This document shows, one piece after another, positions 18,373-26,026 of a DNA stretch of 64,000 nt (its first letter is position 1; every line of letters starts with the position of its first letter). The notes under the pieces were generated by a model, which saw only the letters and a program-made list of their open reading frames with translations, was not told the origin of the DNA and ran no database searches. The DNA is from Nostoc sp. CHAB 5844 (GTDB lineage Bacteria; Cyanobacteriota; Cyanobacteriia; Cyanobacteriales; Nostocaceae). The stretch lies in assembly GCF_020829595.1 (NCBI RefSeq), contig NZ_JAIVFW010000027.1:1-64000 (forward strand). The letters run 5' to 3'. Position numbers and translations under genes: made by a program.

Positions 18373-19044
18373 TCAGCTAAATGGGATAAATTCTATTTGT
18401 CCGAATAGCATATTTTTGTCTACCGCTGACAAAATTTTATGATTAGTGCGAGCGCTATTTAAACAATGACAAACTAATTGCGCCACATCTGCGCGATGGA
18501 TGCTGCCAACAATGCGTGTGTCTTCGGTTAAAATACCGTTGCCTGTTGCTGGTTCTGACTTTAGTCCACCAGGACGAATAATAGTGTATGTCAGTCCACT
18601 AGTAATTAAATATTGTTCGGCTTTGTCTTTTTCTACTAAAACTGGTTGTAGTGCAGCCAATGCTTGCGGGGATAATGCACCAATACTGTTACCAGTGCCG
18701 ATAGATGTTACTAAAATAAACTTTTGTACTCCGGCTTTAACTGCCGCATCAATCAAATTTTTATTGGCAAAGTAATCTGGTTTTTCTGTGTCTGTCGGTA
18801 AACCGCCGATGGTGCTAATTACAGTCTGAATAGGTTCATCTGTAATCATTGCTGCTTCAACATCACTAATATTCAACGCATCACCGAGAACTAGTTCAAC
18901 GCCACTTGCTTTTAGTTCAGCAGCCGCAGATTCATTTCTCAAAAGTGCTTTGACTTTGAGTTGTTGTACTGTTAAACAGTTGGCAATTTCTCTACCAACA
19001 CCACGACTTGCCCCTGCCAGAAAAATGTATGATGCACTTGTCAT
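18373..19044 (-). CDS. NAD(P)-binding atypical SDR protein
   Basis: This protein of about 223 residues has an N-terminal Rossmann fold with the glycine motif FLAGASRGVGREIA, a VLGDALN strand, KFILVTSIG and IIRPGGL, matching the NmrA/atypical short-chain dehydrogenase (NAD(P)H-binding) family. Plant and cyanobacterial relatives include chloroplast Tic62-like and Ycf39-like proteins. The substrate is unknown. I prefer the ATG at 19044 (MTSASYIFLAG) to an upstream GTG at 19080. It is 55 bases from chlD's upstream side, on the same strand, so possibly co-transcribed with it. Confidence 0.82.
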   Translation of the reverse strand: MTSASYIFLAGASRGVGREIANCLTVQQLKVKALLRNESAAAELKASGVELVLGDALNISDVEAAMITDEPIQTVISTIGGLPTDTEKPDYFANKNLIDAAVKAGVQKFILVTSIGTGNSIGALSPQALAALQPVLVEKDKAEQYLITSGLTYTIIRPGGLKSEPATGNGILTEDTRIVGSIHRADVAQLVCHCLNSARTNHKILSAVDKNMLFGQIEFIPFS

Positions 19045-19528
19045 ATACAATTTTGGATAATTAATTGCTGAACTAATCACGCGATCGCGCTCTATTTGGC
19101 ATCTGCCTGTTTACTGGTTGCCGCGTATCAGAAGCACTAGCACTACAGACGACTGATATCATGTCCATTGCAACGTTATCTAGAAATTACGCCAGAACAG
19201 AAGCGAAAAGCAGTTTCGGTCATTGGATTTTAACCAGGTTAATCACGATTTTCCCTGCTATGCCATACCCTGATAATCACTATTATTTCCTGCCAAAAAA
19301 GACTTTTTTTAAACTCCTTTTTGCTTTTTGGTATAGGCAATTTGATGAATTACTTCTGCCAATTTAAATAAACAATTTAACATATCTCAGTATTGATTGG
19401 AGTAAATTTGCCAATAACCTACAAGTTCTTTTTAAATCATACTCGCCTTGATAAATATTACTGTTTCCTAGAAACAGTATCTCATTCTCTAGTTTAGTTA
19501 GAATTATTTGACATCATTTAATTCTATC
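19045..19528. other. Intergenic region, weak open frame only
   Basis: This AT-rich stretch contains a 68-codon plus-strand frame (19161-19367) rich in Phe and Tyr, without a ribosome-binding site or recognisable motif. I do not call it a gene. A small CTGTTTCCTAGAAACAG palindrome lies near 19460. Promoters for the divergent genes on either side must lie in this gap. Confidence 0.4.
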
Positions 19529-19636
19529 TAATACCATTTCACCAAATAAATGATACAAATAATTTCTCCTCTGCCCCTCTGCTCCCCTGCTCCTCTGCCT
19601 GCCTAAATGTATCAATTTTCAAGTGAAATGGTATAA
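19529..19636. mobile_element. MITE-like inverted-repeat element (ATACCATTTCAC ends)
   Basis: ATACCATTTCAC (19531-19542) and GTGAAATGGTAT (19623-19634) form perfect 12-base ends. The pairing continues imperfectly inward (AAATGATACAA versus TTGATACATTT in reverse complement). The loop contains a CTCTGCCCCTCTGCTCCCCTGCTCC tract in short pieces. It has no gene and no obvious target duplication. Confidence 0.6.
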
Positions 19637-19641
19637 CTCAC

Positions 19642-19731
19642 ACCAATTTCAGATTTGAGATTGTAGGATAAAAGTCTTTACCAAAAGACTCTCTGAAAAA
19701 TCTCAAAGAATTATGCTGATCCCAAATTGGT
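19642..19731. repeat. Three-armed nested palindrome
   Basis: Three nested inverted pairs share one centre: ACCAATTT (19642) with AAATTGGT (19724), TTGAGATT (19655) with AATCTCAA (19699), and AGTCTTT (19673) with AAAGACT (19684). The whole 90 bases can fold as one interrupted hairpin. It could be a mini-element or a structured transcript; nothing distinguishes these from sequence alone. Confidence 0.5.
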
Positions 19732-19893
19732 ATCAATTAGATCATTGTGTTTCGACTTGGGTAATGTTCATCCACTGATTTTTACAGATACATATCTATA
19801 AATGTGTTCTGTTAGACTGCGAAGATTACCGAATTTTTATTTTACTAGAAGTTATAAACTTGAGTAATTGCGTTGGTATAGCTTACCGTAGGT

Positions 19894-21696
19894 ATGCAAC
19901 ATTGTGCCGCTGGAATGCAGATGGATTGGATTAGCTTACTCAAAGCTCAACAAGCTGATTTCCTTCAACGTGTAAAAAAACCTAAAACTTACGACTTATC
20001 TTTACTGGACAGTCAAGTTAAAGGTTGTCACAGCGAAATTATGGCATTTTGGGGTGACTCATTGGCAAAAATCCAGGAATTTTCGCGCCGTCAAGCCAAA
20101 ATTCTCGCCAAAAATCCGCCGCCTATACCGCCAGAATATCCTGAACCGCCTGATTGGGTGATTCCGTTCCCGAAATACTTCCAACAGCAAGCAGAAGATT
20201 ATCTTTTGCGAGAGCAAATTGTTGAGCAAGTAATGGCTGAACGGCTAGGTAAGTTAGTGAAAAAGTTGCCGCAAGACACCATCCAAAATATGGTGTTAGA
20301 TGATGAAGGCAATTTACGCGGTGAAAGTAAATTTACATATTTTCTGGGTGATAATCCCAAACTGAGTGTGTTAGTTTATGCCGCAGATGGAGAAAGTTTT
20401 AACGGTATCAAGAAAGATAAAATTAGGTGGTCAGTCACTCAAGATGATTTACGCAATCACCAAGTATTAATTTTTCTGTGTTTGTTTTATCCATCAACAG
20501 GCAAGTTAGGCTATGAAAAGCATGCCGTAGTTGCTGGCTTTTTACCTAGTAATCAACTGGAATTTTCGGAAACTAAATTTTATGTTGCTCCCAGTAACTT
20601 ATTATATGCAGGAGGATTAAGTTGGTATTTAGAGTCATTAACAGCGAAAAAGACTACTAAAAAAGATATATTGCTGACAGTTGAAGAGCAAGCGATCGCC
20701 GAAGTTATTCAAATTGTCTCATCAGAGCATCCCCAAAAAGAAATCATTGGTGATTGGGAATGTTGGCAGACATTAAAAGGACACACGAAAGGTATTCATT
20801 GCCTTGATTTTACTTCTCGCTGTCACAATGGCAATGTTATGCCGATTTTAGCTAGTGGCAGTCGCGGTGAAACGAAACTCTGGGATTTAAGCAAAGGTGA
20901 ATTAATTGATACCTTATCAGAGTATCCTTGGATAGTCTCTGGGTTAGTGGATGATGTGAATTCTATTGCTTTTAGTCCCGATGGCCATACCTTAGTCAGT
21001 GTTGGCGCAGACTCGACGGTGAAAATTTGGCACGTCGGCGCACCAGAATTAATCGATATTCTGCACAAGCATAACGGCGTGGTGCGATGTGCTGCGTTTA
21101 CCCCTGATGGGCGAATGGTAGCTACTGGCGGAGATGATCGAAAAGTTTTGTTTTGGGATTTGATGCAACGTCAGGTAGCGATCGCCCTATCTTTAAATGA
21201 TACAGCAGCCCATGCTCTAGCTTTGAGTCCAGACGGAAAAACTCTTGTGACTGGTAGTTACCGCAAAATTAAAGTTTGGAAAACTGCCCAACTCTCAGAA
21301 TGTAAAACCTTGCAAGAAATCGAACCACTGCACAGCTTAACCGGACATTCTCACATTGTGCGTTCCTTAACCATCAGTGCTGATAGCCAGTGGCTAATTA
21401 GTGGTAGCTGGGATCAGACAATTAAAATCTGGCATTTAGAGACAGGCAGATTAATTCGCACCCTCAAAGGACATACTGATCGAGTATATGCGATCGCCCT
21501 TAGTCCAGACGAACAAATTATTGCCAGCGCTAGTGCAGATAAAACTATTAAGCTATGGCATTTCAACACTGGAGAATTGCTAGGTACATTTACAGGTCAT
21601 AGCAATATAATTACAGCCGTAGCCTTTACAACTTCCGGAGATATGTTAGTCAGTGCCAGTTTGGATAAGACTATTAAAATTTGGCAGCGAAGTTAA
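19894..21696 (+). CDS. WD40-repeat protein with unidentified N-terminal domain
   Basis: In this 600-residue protein, residues about 290-600 form a WD40 beta-propeller of about seven blades (repeated GHT...V.SVAFSPDG...SGS.D.TIKIW). The first 290 residues contain no catalytic motif I recognise: a helical start, a proline-rich stretch (PPPIPPEYPEPPDWV), then a mixed domain with FTYFLGDNPKLSVLVY and FYVAPSNLLYAGGL. The propeller probably mediates protein binding. The start is uncertain: MDWISLLKAQQ at 19921 is as likely as 19894. A stem at 21778-21806 may end the transcript. Confidence 0.82.
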   Translation: MQHCAAGMQMDWISLLKAQQADFLQRVKKPKTYDLSLLDSQVKGCHSEIMAFWGDSLAKIQEFSRRQAKILAKNPPPIPPEYPEPPDWVIPFPKYFQQQAEDYLLREQIVEQVMAERLGKLVKKLPQDTIQNMVLDDEGNLRGESKFTYFLGDNPKLSVLVYAADGESFNGIKKDKIRWSVTQDDLRNHQVLIFLCLFYPSTGKLGYEKHAVVAGFLPSNQLEFSETKFYVAPSNLLYAGGLSWYLESLTAKKTTKKDILLTVEEQAIAEVIQIVSSEHPQKEIIGDWECWQTLKGHTKGIHCLDFTSRCHNGNVMPILASGSRGETKLWDLSKGELIDTLSEYPWIVSGLVDDVNSIAFSPDGHTLVSVGADSTVKIWHVGAPELIDILHKHNGVVRCAAFTPDGRMVATGGDDRKVLFWDLMQRQVAIALSLNDTAAHALALSPDGKTLVTGSYRKIKVWKTAQLSECKTLQEIEPLHSLTGHSHIVRSLTISADSQWLISGSWDQTIKIWHLETGRLIRTLKGHTDRVYAIALSPDEQIIASASADKTIKLWHFNTGELLGTFTGHSNIITAVAFTTSGDMLVSASLDKTIKIWQRS

Positions 21697-21777
21697 TCTA
21701 GCAGGAGGCAGGAGGTGAAAATATACTGTTCTAATCTATGCGACTATAACTATAATCGCAATTTATTTTTATAGTTT

Positions 21778-21806
21778 TGTGGGATGGGTCAATTGCTTAT
21801 CCCACA
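21778..21806 (+). terminator. Probable terminator after the WD40 gene
   Basis: TGTGGGAT (21778-21785) pairs with ATCCCACA (21799-21806), followed by CTTAATTTTT. The stem has eight pairs. It lies 80 bases past the stop codon. Confidence 0.55.
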
Positions 21807-22001
21807 CTTAATTTTTGCAGTACTTCTATCTAGAGAATTAATTTCAACTTAATTGATTCTACATATGGTAGGACGATGTATTAGTGGCAAACTATTTAAA
21901 CTACGGTCAACCAACATTAAGGTTGTTCAAAAAGCATAAATTTTTTGTGCCGTTACGACGTTCAACATTAACCACAGTAGTCAAAACGGAGGTAGATCAT
22001 A

Positions 22002-22235
22002 ATGGGTAATAACTCTACTTTACTTCAAGAATTAGACACTGAAGCATCTGAATTAATCAGCGGTGGGCAACGTCGTCCTAGAGTTTTCTATGCCTGTCCC
22101 AGAGACCGATATGTTACCAATGCTGAGGGCTATTACTGGTTTCGAGGCAGAAGGGGATGTCAAGAAGTTCCCTATAATGAAGCACCTAGACGAGTTAGAC
22201 GTGAAGTTGAGAACTTTAGAGGTGATTTTGACTAA
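22002..22235 (+). CDS. Small protein with double-glycine leader-like N-terminus
   Basis: This 77-residue protein has a good ribosome-binding site (GGAGG, 10 bases before the ATG). The N-terminus LLQELDTEASELISGGQ resembles a double-glycine leader, with the acidic/hydrophobic ELxxxELxxISGG pattern cut by C39 peptidase transporters in bacteriocin-type peptides. The remainder (about 55 residues) is very rich in Arg, Tyr and acidic residues and contains two Cys (FYACPRDR and GRRGCQEV) that could pair. No transporter or modification enzyme is adjacent, so exported-peptide status is inference. It could instead be an ordinary small cytosolic protein. Confidence 0.65.
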   Translation: MGNNSTLLQELDTEASELISGGQRRPRVFYACPRDRYVTNAEGYYWFRGRRGCQEVPYNEAPRRVRREVENFRGDFD

Positions 22236-22352
22236 TCTCCTTGCTTTTTTTGATAGTTAGTAAGGTGGGCATTAAATACTATATTCTGGATTGATTGAGG
22301 TTTTACTAAAAAATGCTCACCCTACAAATACTTCATCCAAAATCTAAAATTC

Positions 22353-22432
22353 AAAATTGTGTGACGGAACAAAAAAGAGCCAGTGCTGCTAATAAAAATC
22401 TCAGCACTGGCTTTTGTTGTAAATGTCCGCAG
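22353..22432. repeat. 80-bp repeat with terminator hairpin, copy 1
   Basis: AGCCAGTGCTG (22378-22388) pairs with CAGCACTGGCT (22402-22412). An A-run lies on the left and TTTTG on the right, so it can terminate in both directions. The surrounding 80 bases are almost identical to 23789-23868. Confidence 0.85.
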
Positions 22433-22539
22433 TAGTAAAATAAATGTAGGTTAGCTGAAACGCAGTATAATCCAACAATACCAAGGTTATTGAATGTTGG
22501 GTTGCGCGATCGCTCCACTCAACCTGTTAACTTAGGTTG

Positions 22540-22800
22540 ATGACTAAAGACTACCAAGCGATCGCTAATAATAATTCTCACATTGTGCATGTTGCAACTT
22601 TAGCAGATGAATATGTAATTGGTTGGACGCACGCTCATATTTATGACTTGATAGTTAGGTCAACTTCAGCGACTATTTTAGGTTTAGTGGTAGATAAAAA
22701 TTATCGGCGGCATGGAATTGGACGTTATTTAATGCAGCAAATTGAGGAGTGGGCTTCTTTGGCTGGATGTGAGAATGTTTTGTTAACTTCTAATTATTGA
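22540..22800 (+). pseudogene. Truncated GNAT acetyltransferase
   Basis: An 86-codon frame retains the central part of a GCN5-related N-acetyltransferase: IVHVATLADEYVIGW, a strand (ATILGLVVDKNYRRHGIGRYLM) with the acetyl-CoA-binding R/Q-x-x-G-x-G/A-like RRHGIG, and a helix EEWASLAGCENVLLTSNY. It stops where the family continues for about 25 more residues (the last strand and helix), and the N-terminal helices are also short. It therefore looks like a remnant. It lies between two 80-bp repeat copies, together with the pentapeptide-repeat gene. Confidence 0.7.
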
Positions 22801-22850
22801 CTATTATAAAAATTTATTAATTATTATACAATACAATCTTAATAAAGAAA

Positions 22851-23528
22851 ATGCCTAACAAACATATAGCTATTGATCCTCCTATTTTGCCTTCATTTGA
22901 AACAATGAGTAAAGGGATACTAGATGACCGATTAGATGAATTAGAGAGTTATAAAAATGTATATCTATCAAACTGCCAGCTTGAAGGAACGAAAGGAGTA
23001 GATTTTCAGTATGCTTACTTTGATAATGTTAAAATTATAAATACTTACTTTAAAAAACTTTCTCTACAAGATGTTGAAATTAGTAAAAGTGATTTTGCTA
23101 ATACTGAATGCGAAGAAAGTTTACTGAATAGAGTGGAGTTTATTAATTCAAGGCTACTGGGGTTTAAAGCAATAAAGTCTAGATTAAAAAATGTTATTTT
23201 TAAAGGCTGCCAATGTCAATTCTCACAGTTTAATTTTAGTAAATTAGAGCGTGCTATTTTTGACAATTGCAACCTTGAGAATTCTACATTTTTAGAAGCT
23301 TCTCTAACAAAAGTAAAATTTATAAATTGCCAAATGAATAACGTTATTCTAGTTGATACTAAATTTAAAGAGACAGATTTTCGAGGTTCTAATATAGAAG
23401 GTTTACAAATTAATATAAATCAGCTTAAAGGTGCAATTCTAGATCCATTTCAGGCTGCATATATTCTTCAAAGGTATACAAATGTAATAGTAAAAGCTGT
23501 TGATGAACAAACGACGGATAACGCATAA
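22851..23528 (+). CDS. Pentapeptide-repeat-like protein
   Basis: After a 50-residue head, this 225-residue protein consists of diverged pentapeptide repeats (A/C-N/D-L/F-x-x pattern: VDFQYAYFDNVKI, FDNCNLENSTFLEASL, VKFINCQMNNVIL, TDFRGSNIEG), predicting a right-handed quadrilateral beta-helix. The C-terminus (GAILDPFQAAYILQRY) is typical of cyanobacterial members. The function is unknown. Base composition is AT-richer than its neighbours. It lies between two 80-bp repeat copies, which suggests acquisition or rearrangement of this segment. Confidence 0.8.
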   Translation: MPNKHIAIDPPILPSFETMSKGILDDRLDELESYKNVYLSNCQLEGTKGVDFQYAYFDNVKIINTYFKKLSLQDVEISKSDFANTECEESLLNRVEFINSRLLGFKAIKSRLKNVIFKGCQCQFSQFNFSKLERAIFDNCNLENSTFLEASLTKVKFINCQMNNVILVDTKFKETDFRGSNIEGLQININQLKGAILDPFQAAYILQRYTNVIVKAVDEQTTDNA

Positions 23529-23788
23529 AAATATTAGTAAGTAAATATGATTTTCAAACTAGAAATAAATTGTTACTTAAAATTTTTTAGAATTATTTAA
23601 TTTTTCTATACTAGCCAATGTCACACAATAGAGATGCACAGCATTGTCCCTTAAAAGCTTTGAGTTTGTGCTGCTGTGGCAACTGCTAGTAAGAAATAAA
23701 GCGCTAAATTTTCTTACTTTTGGGTTTTTAGAGCATTATTACAATTTGTGATGTTGAGCGATCGCTAATAACCCGATTTTATCTATTT
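23529..23788. other. Intergenic region after the pentapeptide gene
   Basis: The stretch is AT-rich with one GCGATCGCT near 23758. I see no open frame or structured element before the second 80-bp repeat copy begins at 23789. Confidence 0.4.
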
Positions 23789-23868
23789 AAAATTGTGTAA
23801 CAGAATAAAAAAGAGCCAGTGCTGCTAATCAAAATTTCAGCACTGGCTTTTATTGTAAATGTCCGCAG
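23789..23868. repeat. 80-bp repeat with terminator hairpin, copy 2
   Basis: This is a near-identical copy of 22353-22432, in the same orientation. AGCCAGTGCTG (23814-23824) pairs with CAGCACTGGCT (23838-23848). Here it lies between the plus-strand pentapeptide gene and the minus-strand flv1, where a bidirectional terminator makes sense. Confidence 0.85.
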
Positions 23869-23892
23869 GGCGGTTAGGGAAAAAAGAATTAA

Positions 23893-25605
23893 TTAGTAAT
23901 GAGTACCTGTTTTGCGATGATTAATTGCTGTTACTGCATCTGGTTTAATTAATTTACCGTTGTCAACAGTGGCATAAACTACCCAGTGGTCGCCACATTC
24001 CAGGCGCTGCTCAACAGAACATTCAACGTAAGCAAGCGCATCGCTCAGAACTAGACAGCCATTTTCAGCAGGAGTAGTGCCGAAGTTGGCAAATCTATCT
24101 TCTCCTGGTGCAAAATTCTTGCGGAAATGCTTCGTGTATTCTTGTTGATTGCCTTCCGCCAAGATATTTAAGGCAAATTTACCGCCAGGATACATAAGAG
24201 ATTCTATGGCGCGTTCTTTGGCGATCGCTACAGTTAAACCAGGTGGGTTAAAGGTAGCTTGCGACACCCAAGCACCCAACATCCCGGTAGAGATATCTCC
24301 TTGCTTGGCGGTGATCACACAAACTGAACCTACGATGCGACCGACGGCTTGCTCTACAGGGGTTGCAGCTTGTTGTGGTACGCGGATTTTTCTAGCTTTT
24401 TTCAAATTCTGAGCGAAGTCTGTACCGAGTTCTTCGCAGAACTTGAGAGTAACATCGTCGGGTTTGAACTTAACTTTTAAGGTTTCAAAACCAAGGCGAT
24501 AACCTGCATCCCGCAATTTACCTTCAATCATTTCAACGGCTTCGCCACTCCAGCCGTAAGAACCGAATACACCTGCAACTTTGTTGTTATCACCAACCTT
24601 CAAAACAATACCTAAAGCGGTGTGAATGGGTGTGGGTGCATGACCGCCGATGGTAGGCGAACCGATGAGAAAACCGTCTGATTTTTCTACCGCCGCCTGG
24701 ATTTCATCGGGACTAGCAAATTCGCAGTTGATGGATTGAACTTCAACACCACCCTTAGTTAAGCCGAGAGCGATCGCCCGTGCTAATGTGGCGGTATTGC
24801 CGTAAGCTGAGGCGTATAGTAAAGCAACCGAAATTTCTCTATCTCTTTGAGAACGGCTCCAGTCTGCATAGGCTTTGGTCAGTTCAATTAAGCTGCTGCG
24901 AACCAAAGGCCCATGACCAACAGCATACATTCTCACTTGAAAATCGGAGATTTTCTCCAAAGCGGCTTCGACGTGCTGCGCCTGGGGAGCCATCAAACAG
25001 GTATAGTAGTAGCGCTGGTCTTCTTTGATTTGTTCCCAGTTATCGTCAAAGATGTCATCACCGCAGATATGTGCGCCGAAAAGTTTATCGGTGAACAAGA
25101 TTTGAGTTTGCTGGTCGTAGGTACAAAGTGCTTCGGGCCAGCGGGGGTTGGGAGTTGGGAAGGATTTCAACACATGACCCTTCCCTAAATCTAGGGTTTC
25201 TTTCCCTCGCATCACCAAAATGTTTAAAGAGTCATCTGGGAAAGCTGCCCGTAAATTAGTTGCACCAGGAAGCGAACAAACAAAGGTAATTTGGGGAGCT
25301 AGTTCCAGCAACGCTTTTAAAGTTGCCAGTCGGTTGGGGCTAAAATGTCCCAGGATGACATAATCCAGTTTTTTTAAGTTGATGGTCTGCTGTAGTGCCT
25401 CCAAAAAAATTGTTGTGAAGGTATCAGCAGGTGGATCAATAATCGCAGTTTTATCACCTTCAATTACATAGCAATTAGAGGTTGTACCTCTTTCTAATGC
25501 GTATTCAATTTCAAACCGCAAACGTGACTGACTACGCGCTCTAATAACTTTGGTGTTTGTAGCAATCGGCAAAACCTGTACGTCACGGGGCTTGGAATCG
25601 CTCAT
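23893..25605 (-). CDS. flv1: Flavodiiron protein, Flv1 type
   Basis: This protein of about 570 residues has the three cyanobacterial class C modules: an MBL-like domain, a flavodoxin domain (ALLYASAYGNTATLARAI) and a flavin-reductase domain (RIVGSVCVITAKQGD...). The iron ligands are degraded (GHFSPNRLATL where HxExDH occurs), which is the mark of Flv1; it pairs with Flv3 to reduce O2 to water with photosynthetic electrons. I chose MSDSKPRDVQVLPIATNTK at 25605. An in-frame extension upstream (ATG at 25680 and beyond) encodes only translated tandem repeats and MITE sequence. Confidence 0.93.
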   Translation of the reverse strand: MSDSKPRDVQVLPIATNTKVIRARSQSRLRFEIEYALERGTTSNCYVIEGDKTAIIDPPADTFTTIFLEALQQTINLKKLDYVILGHFSPNRLATLKALLELAPQITFVCSLPGATNLRAAFPDDSLNILVMRGKETLDLGKGHVLKSFPTPNPRWPEALCTYDQQTQILFTDKLFGAHICGDDIFDDNWEQIKEDQRYYYTCLMAPQAQHVEAALEKISDFQVRMYAVGHGPLVRSSLIELTKAYADWSRSQRDREISVALLYASAYGNTATLARAIALGLTKGGVEVQSINCEFASPDEIQAAVEKSDGFLIGSPTIGGHAPTPIHTALGIVLKVGDNNKVAGVFGSYGWSGEAVEMIEGKLRDAGYRLGFETLKVKFKPDDVTLKFCEELGTDFAQNLKKARKIRVPQQAATPVEQAVGRIVGSVCVITAKQGDISTGMLGAWVSQATFNPPGLTVAIAKERAIESLMYPGGKFALNILAEGNQQEYTKHFRKNFAPGEDRFANFGTTPAENGCLVLSDALAYVECSVEQRLECGDHWVVYATVDNGKLIKPDAVTAINHRKTGTHY

Positions 25606-25680
25606 AGGTGTTGGGTGATGTGGAGATAAAAAGGGTAAAAACCGAGCTTTAACGGATTGAATAAAGCGGGTGAAAGACAT

Positions 25681-25760
25681 AATGAAGTATGAAGTGTGAA
25701 GTATGAAGTGTGAAGTGTGAAGTATGAAGTGTGAAAGGTGAAGTCTAAAGTGAAGTCTAA
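25681..25760. repeat. Heptameric STRR tract (GAAGTNT)n
   Basis: About seven tandem units of GAAGTAT/GAAGTGT run through this stretch, followed by degenerate GAAGTCT units, and directly abut the MITE at 25761. Seven-base short tandem repeats of this type are characteristic of heterocystous cyanobacteria. Shorter tracts occur near 16146, 34013, 34716 and 38118 in this window. Confidence 0.8.
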
Positions 25761-25946
25761 GAGGATGTTTTAAAAGTATTAAGCGAATATAATTCGCTAC
25801 TACACAGGCTAAGTCCACACTTCGACATGCTCAGTGACCACCTGCGTGGACTAATAGAAAGTTAAGGTTTTTGAACCCACGTAGGTGGGTTTTGTCTGTG
25901 TAGCTGCGACTTCAGTCGCCAAGGCTAATATTTTTCAAACAACTTC
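25761..25946. mobile_element. MITE copy 2 (TAA target duplication)
   Basis: Ends GAGGATGTTTTAAAAGT and ATTTTTCAAACAACTTC bound 186 bases, with TAA on each side (25758-25760 and 25947-25949). The core is the reverse complement of a diverged copy-1 core: both share CGACTGAAGTCGC, GCTACACAGACAAAACC and TAGTAGCGAATTATATTCG. It separates flv3 from flv1. Confidence 0.85.
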
Positions 25947-26026
25947 TAAAGCCTGAAACAGTTCTGTTTCAAACTTGATTCATAATTCAGACTTCAGACT
26001 TCATAATTCAGACCTCAGACTTGAAT

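Noticed and set aside
19161-19367. 68-codon plus-strand frame between the NAD(P)-binding and WD40 genes
   Set aside because: AT-rich, no start signal and no family features; probably chance.
25681-25760. STRR heptamers as a CRISPR or iteron array
   Set aside because: The units are contiguous seven-base tandem repeats, the well-known type of heterocystous cyanobacteria, with no spacers.
25606-25818. Long N-terminal extension of Flv1 (HFILHTS repeats)
   Set aside because: It is translated STRR and MITE sequence; the family N-terminus fits the ATG at 25605.
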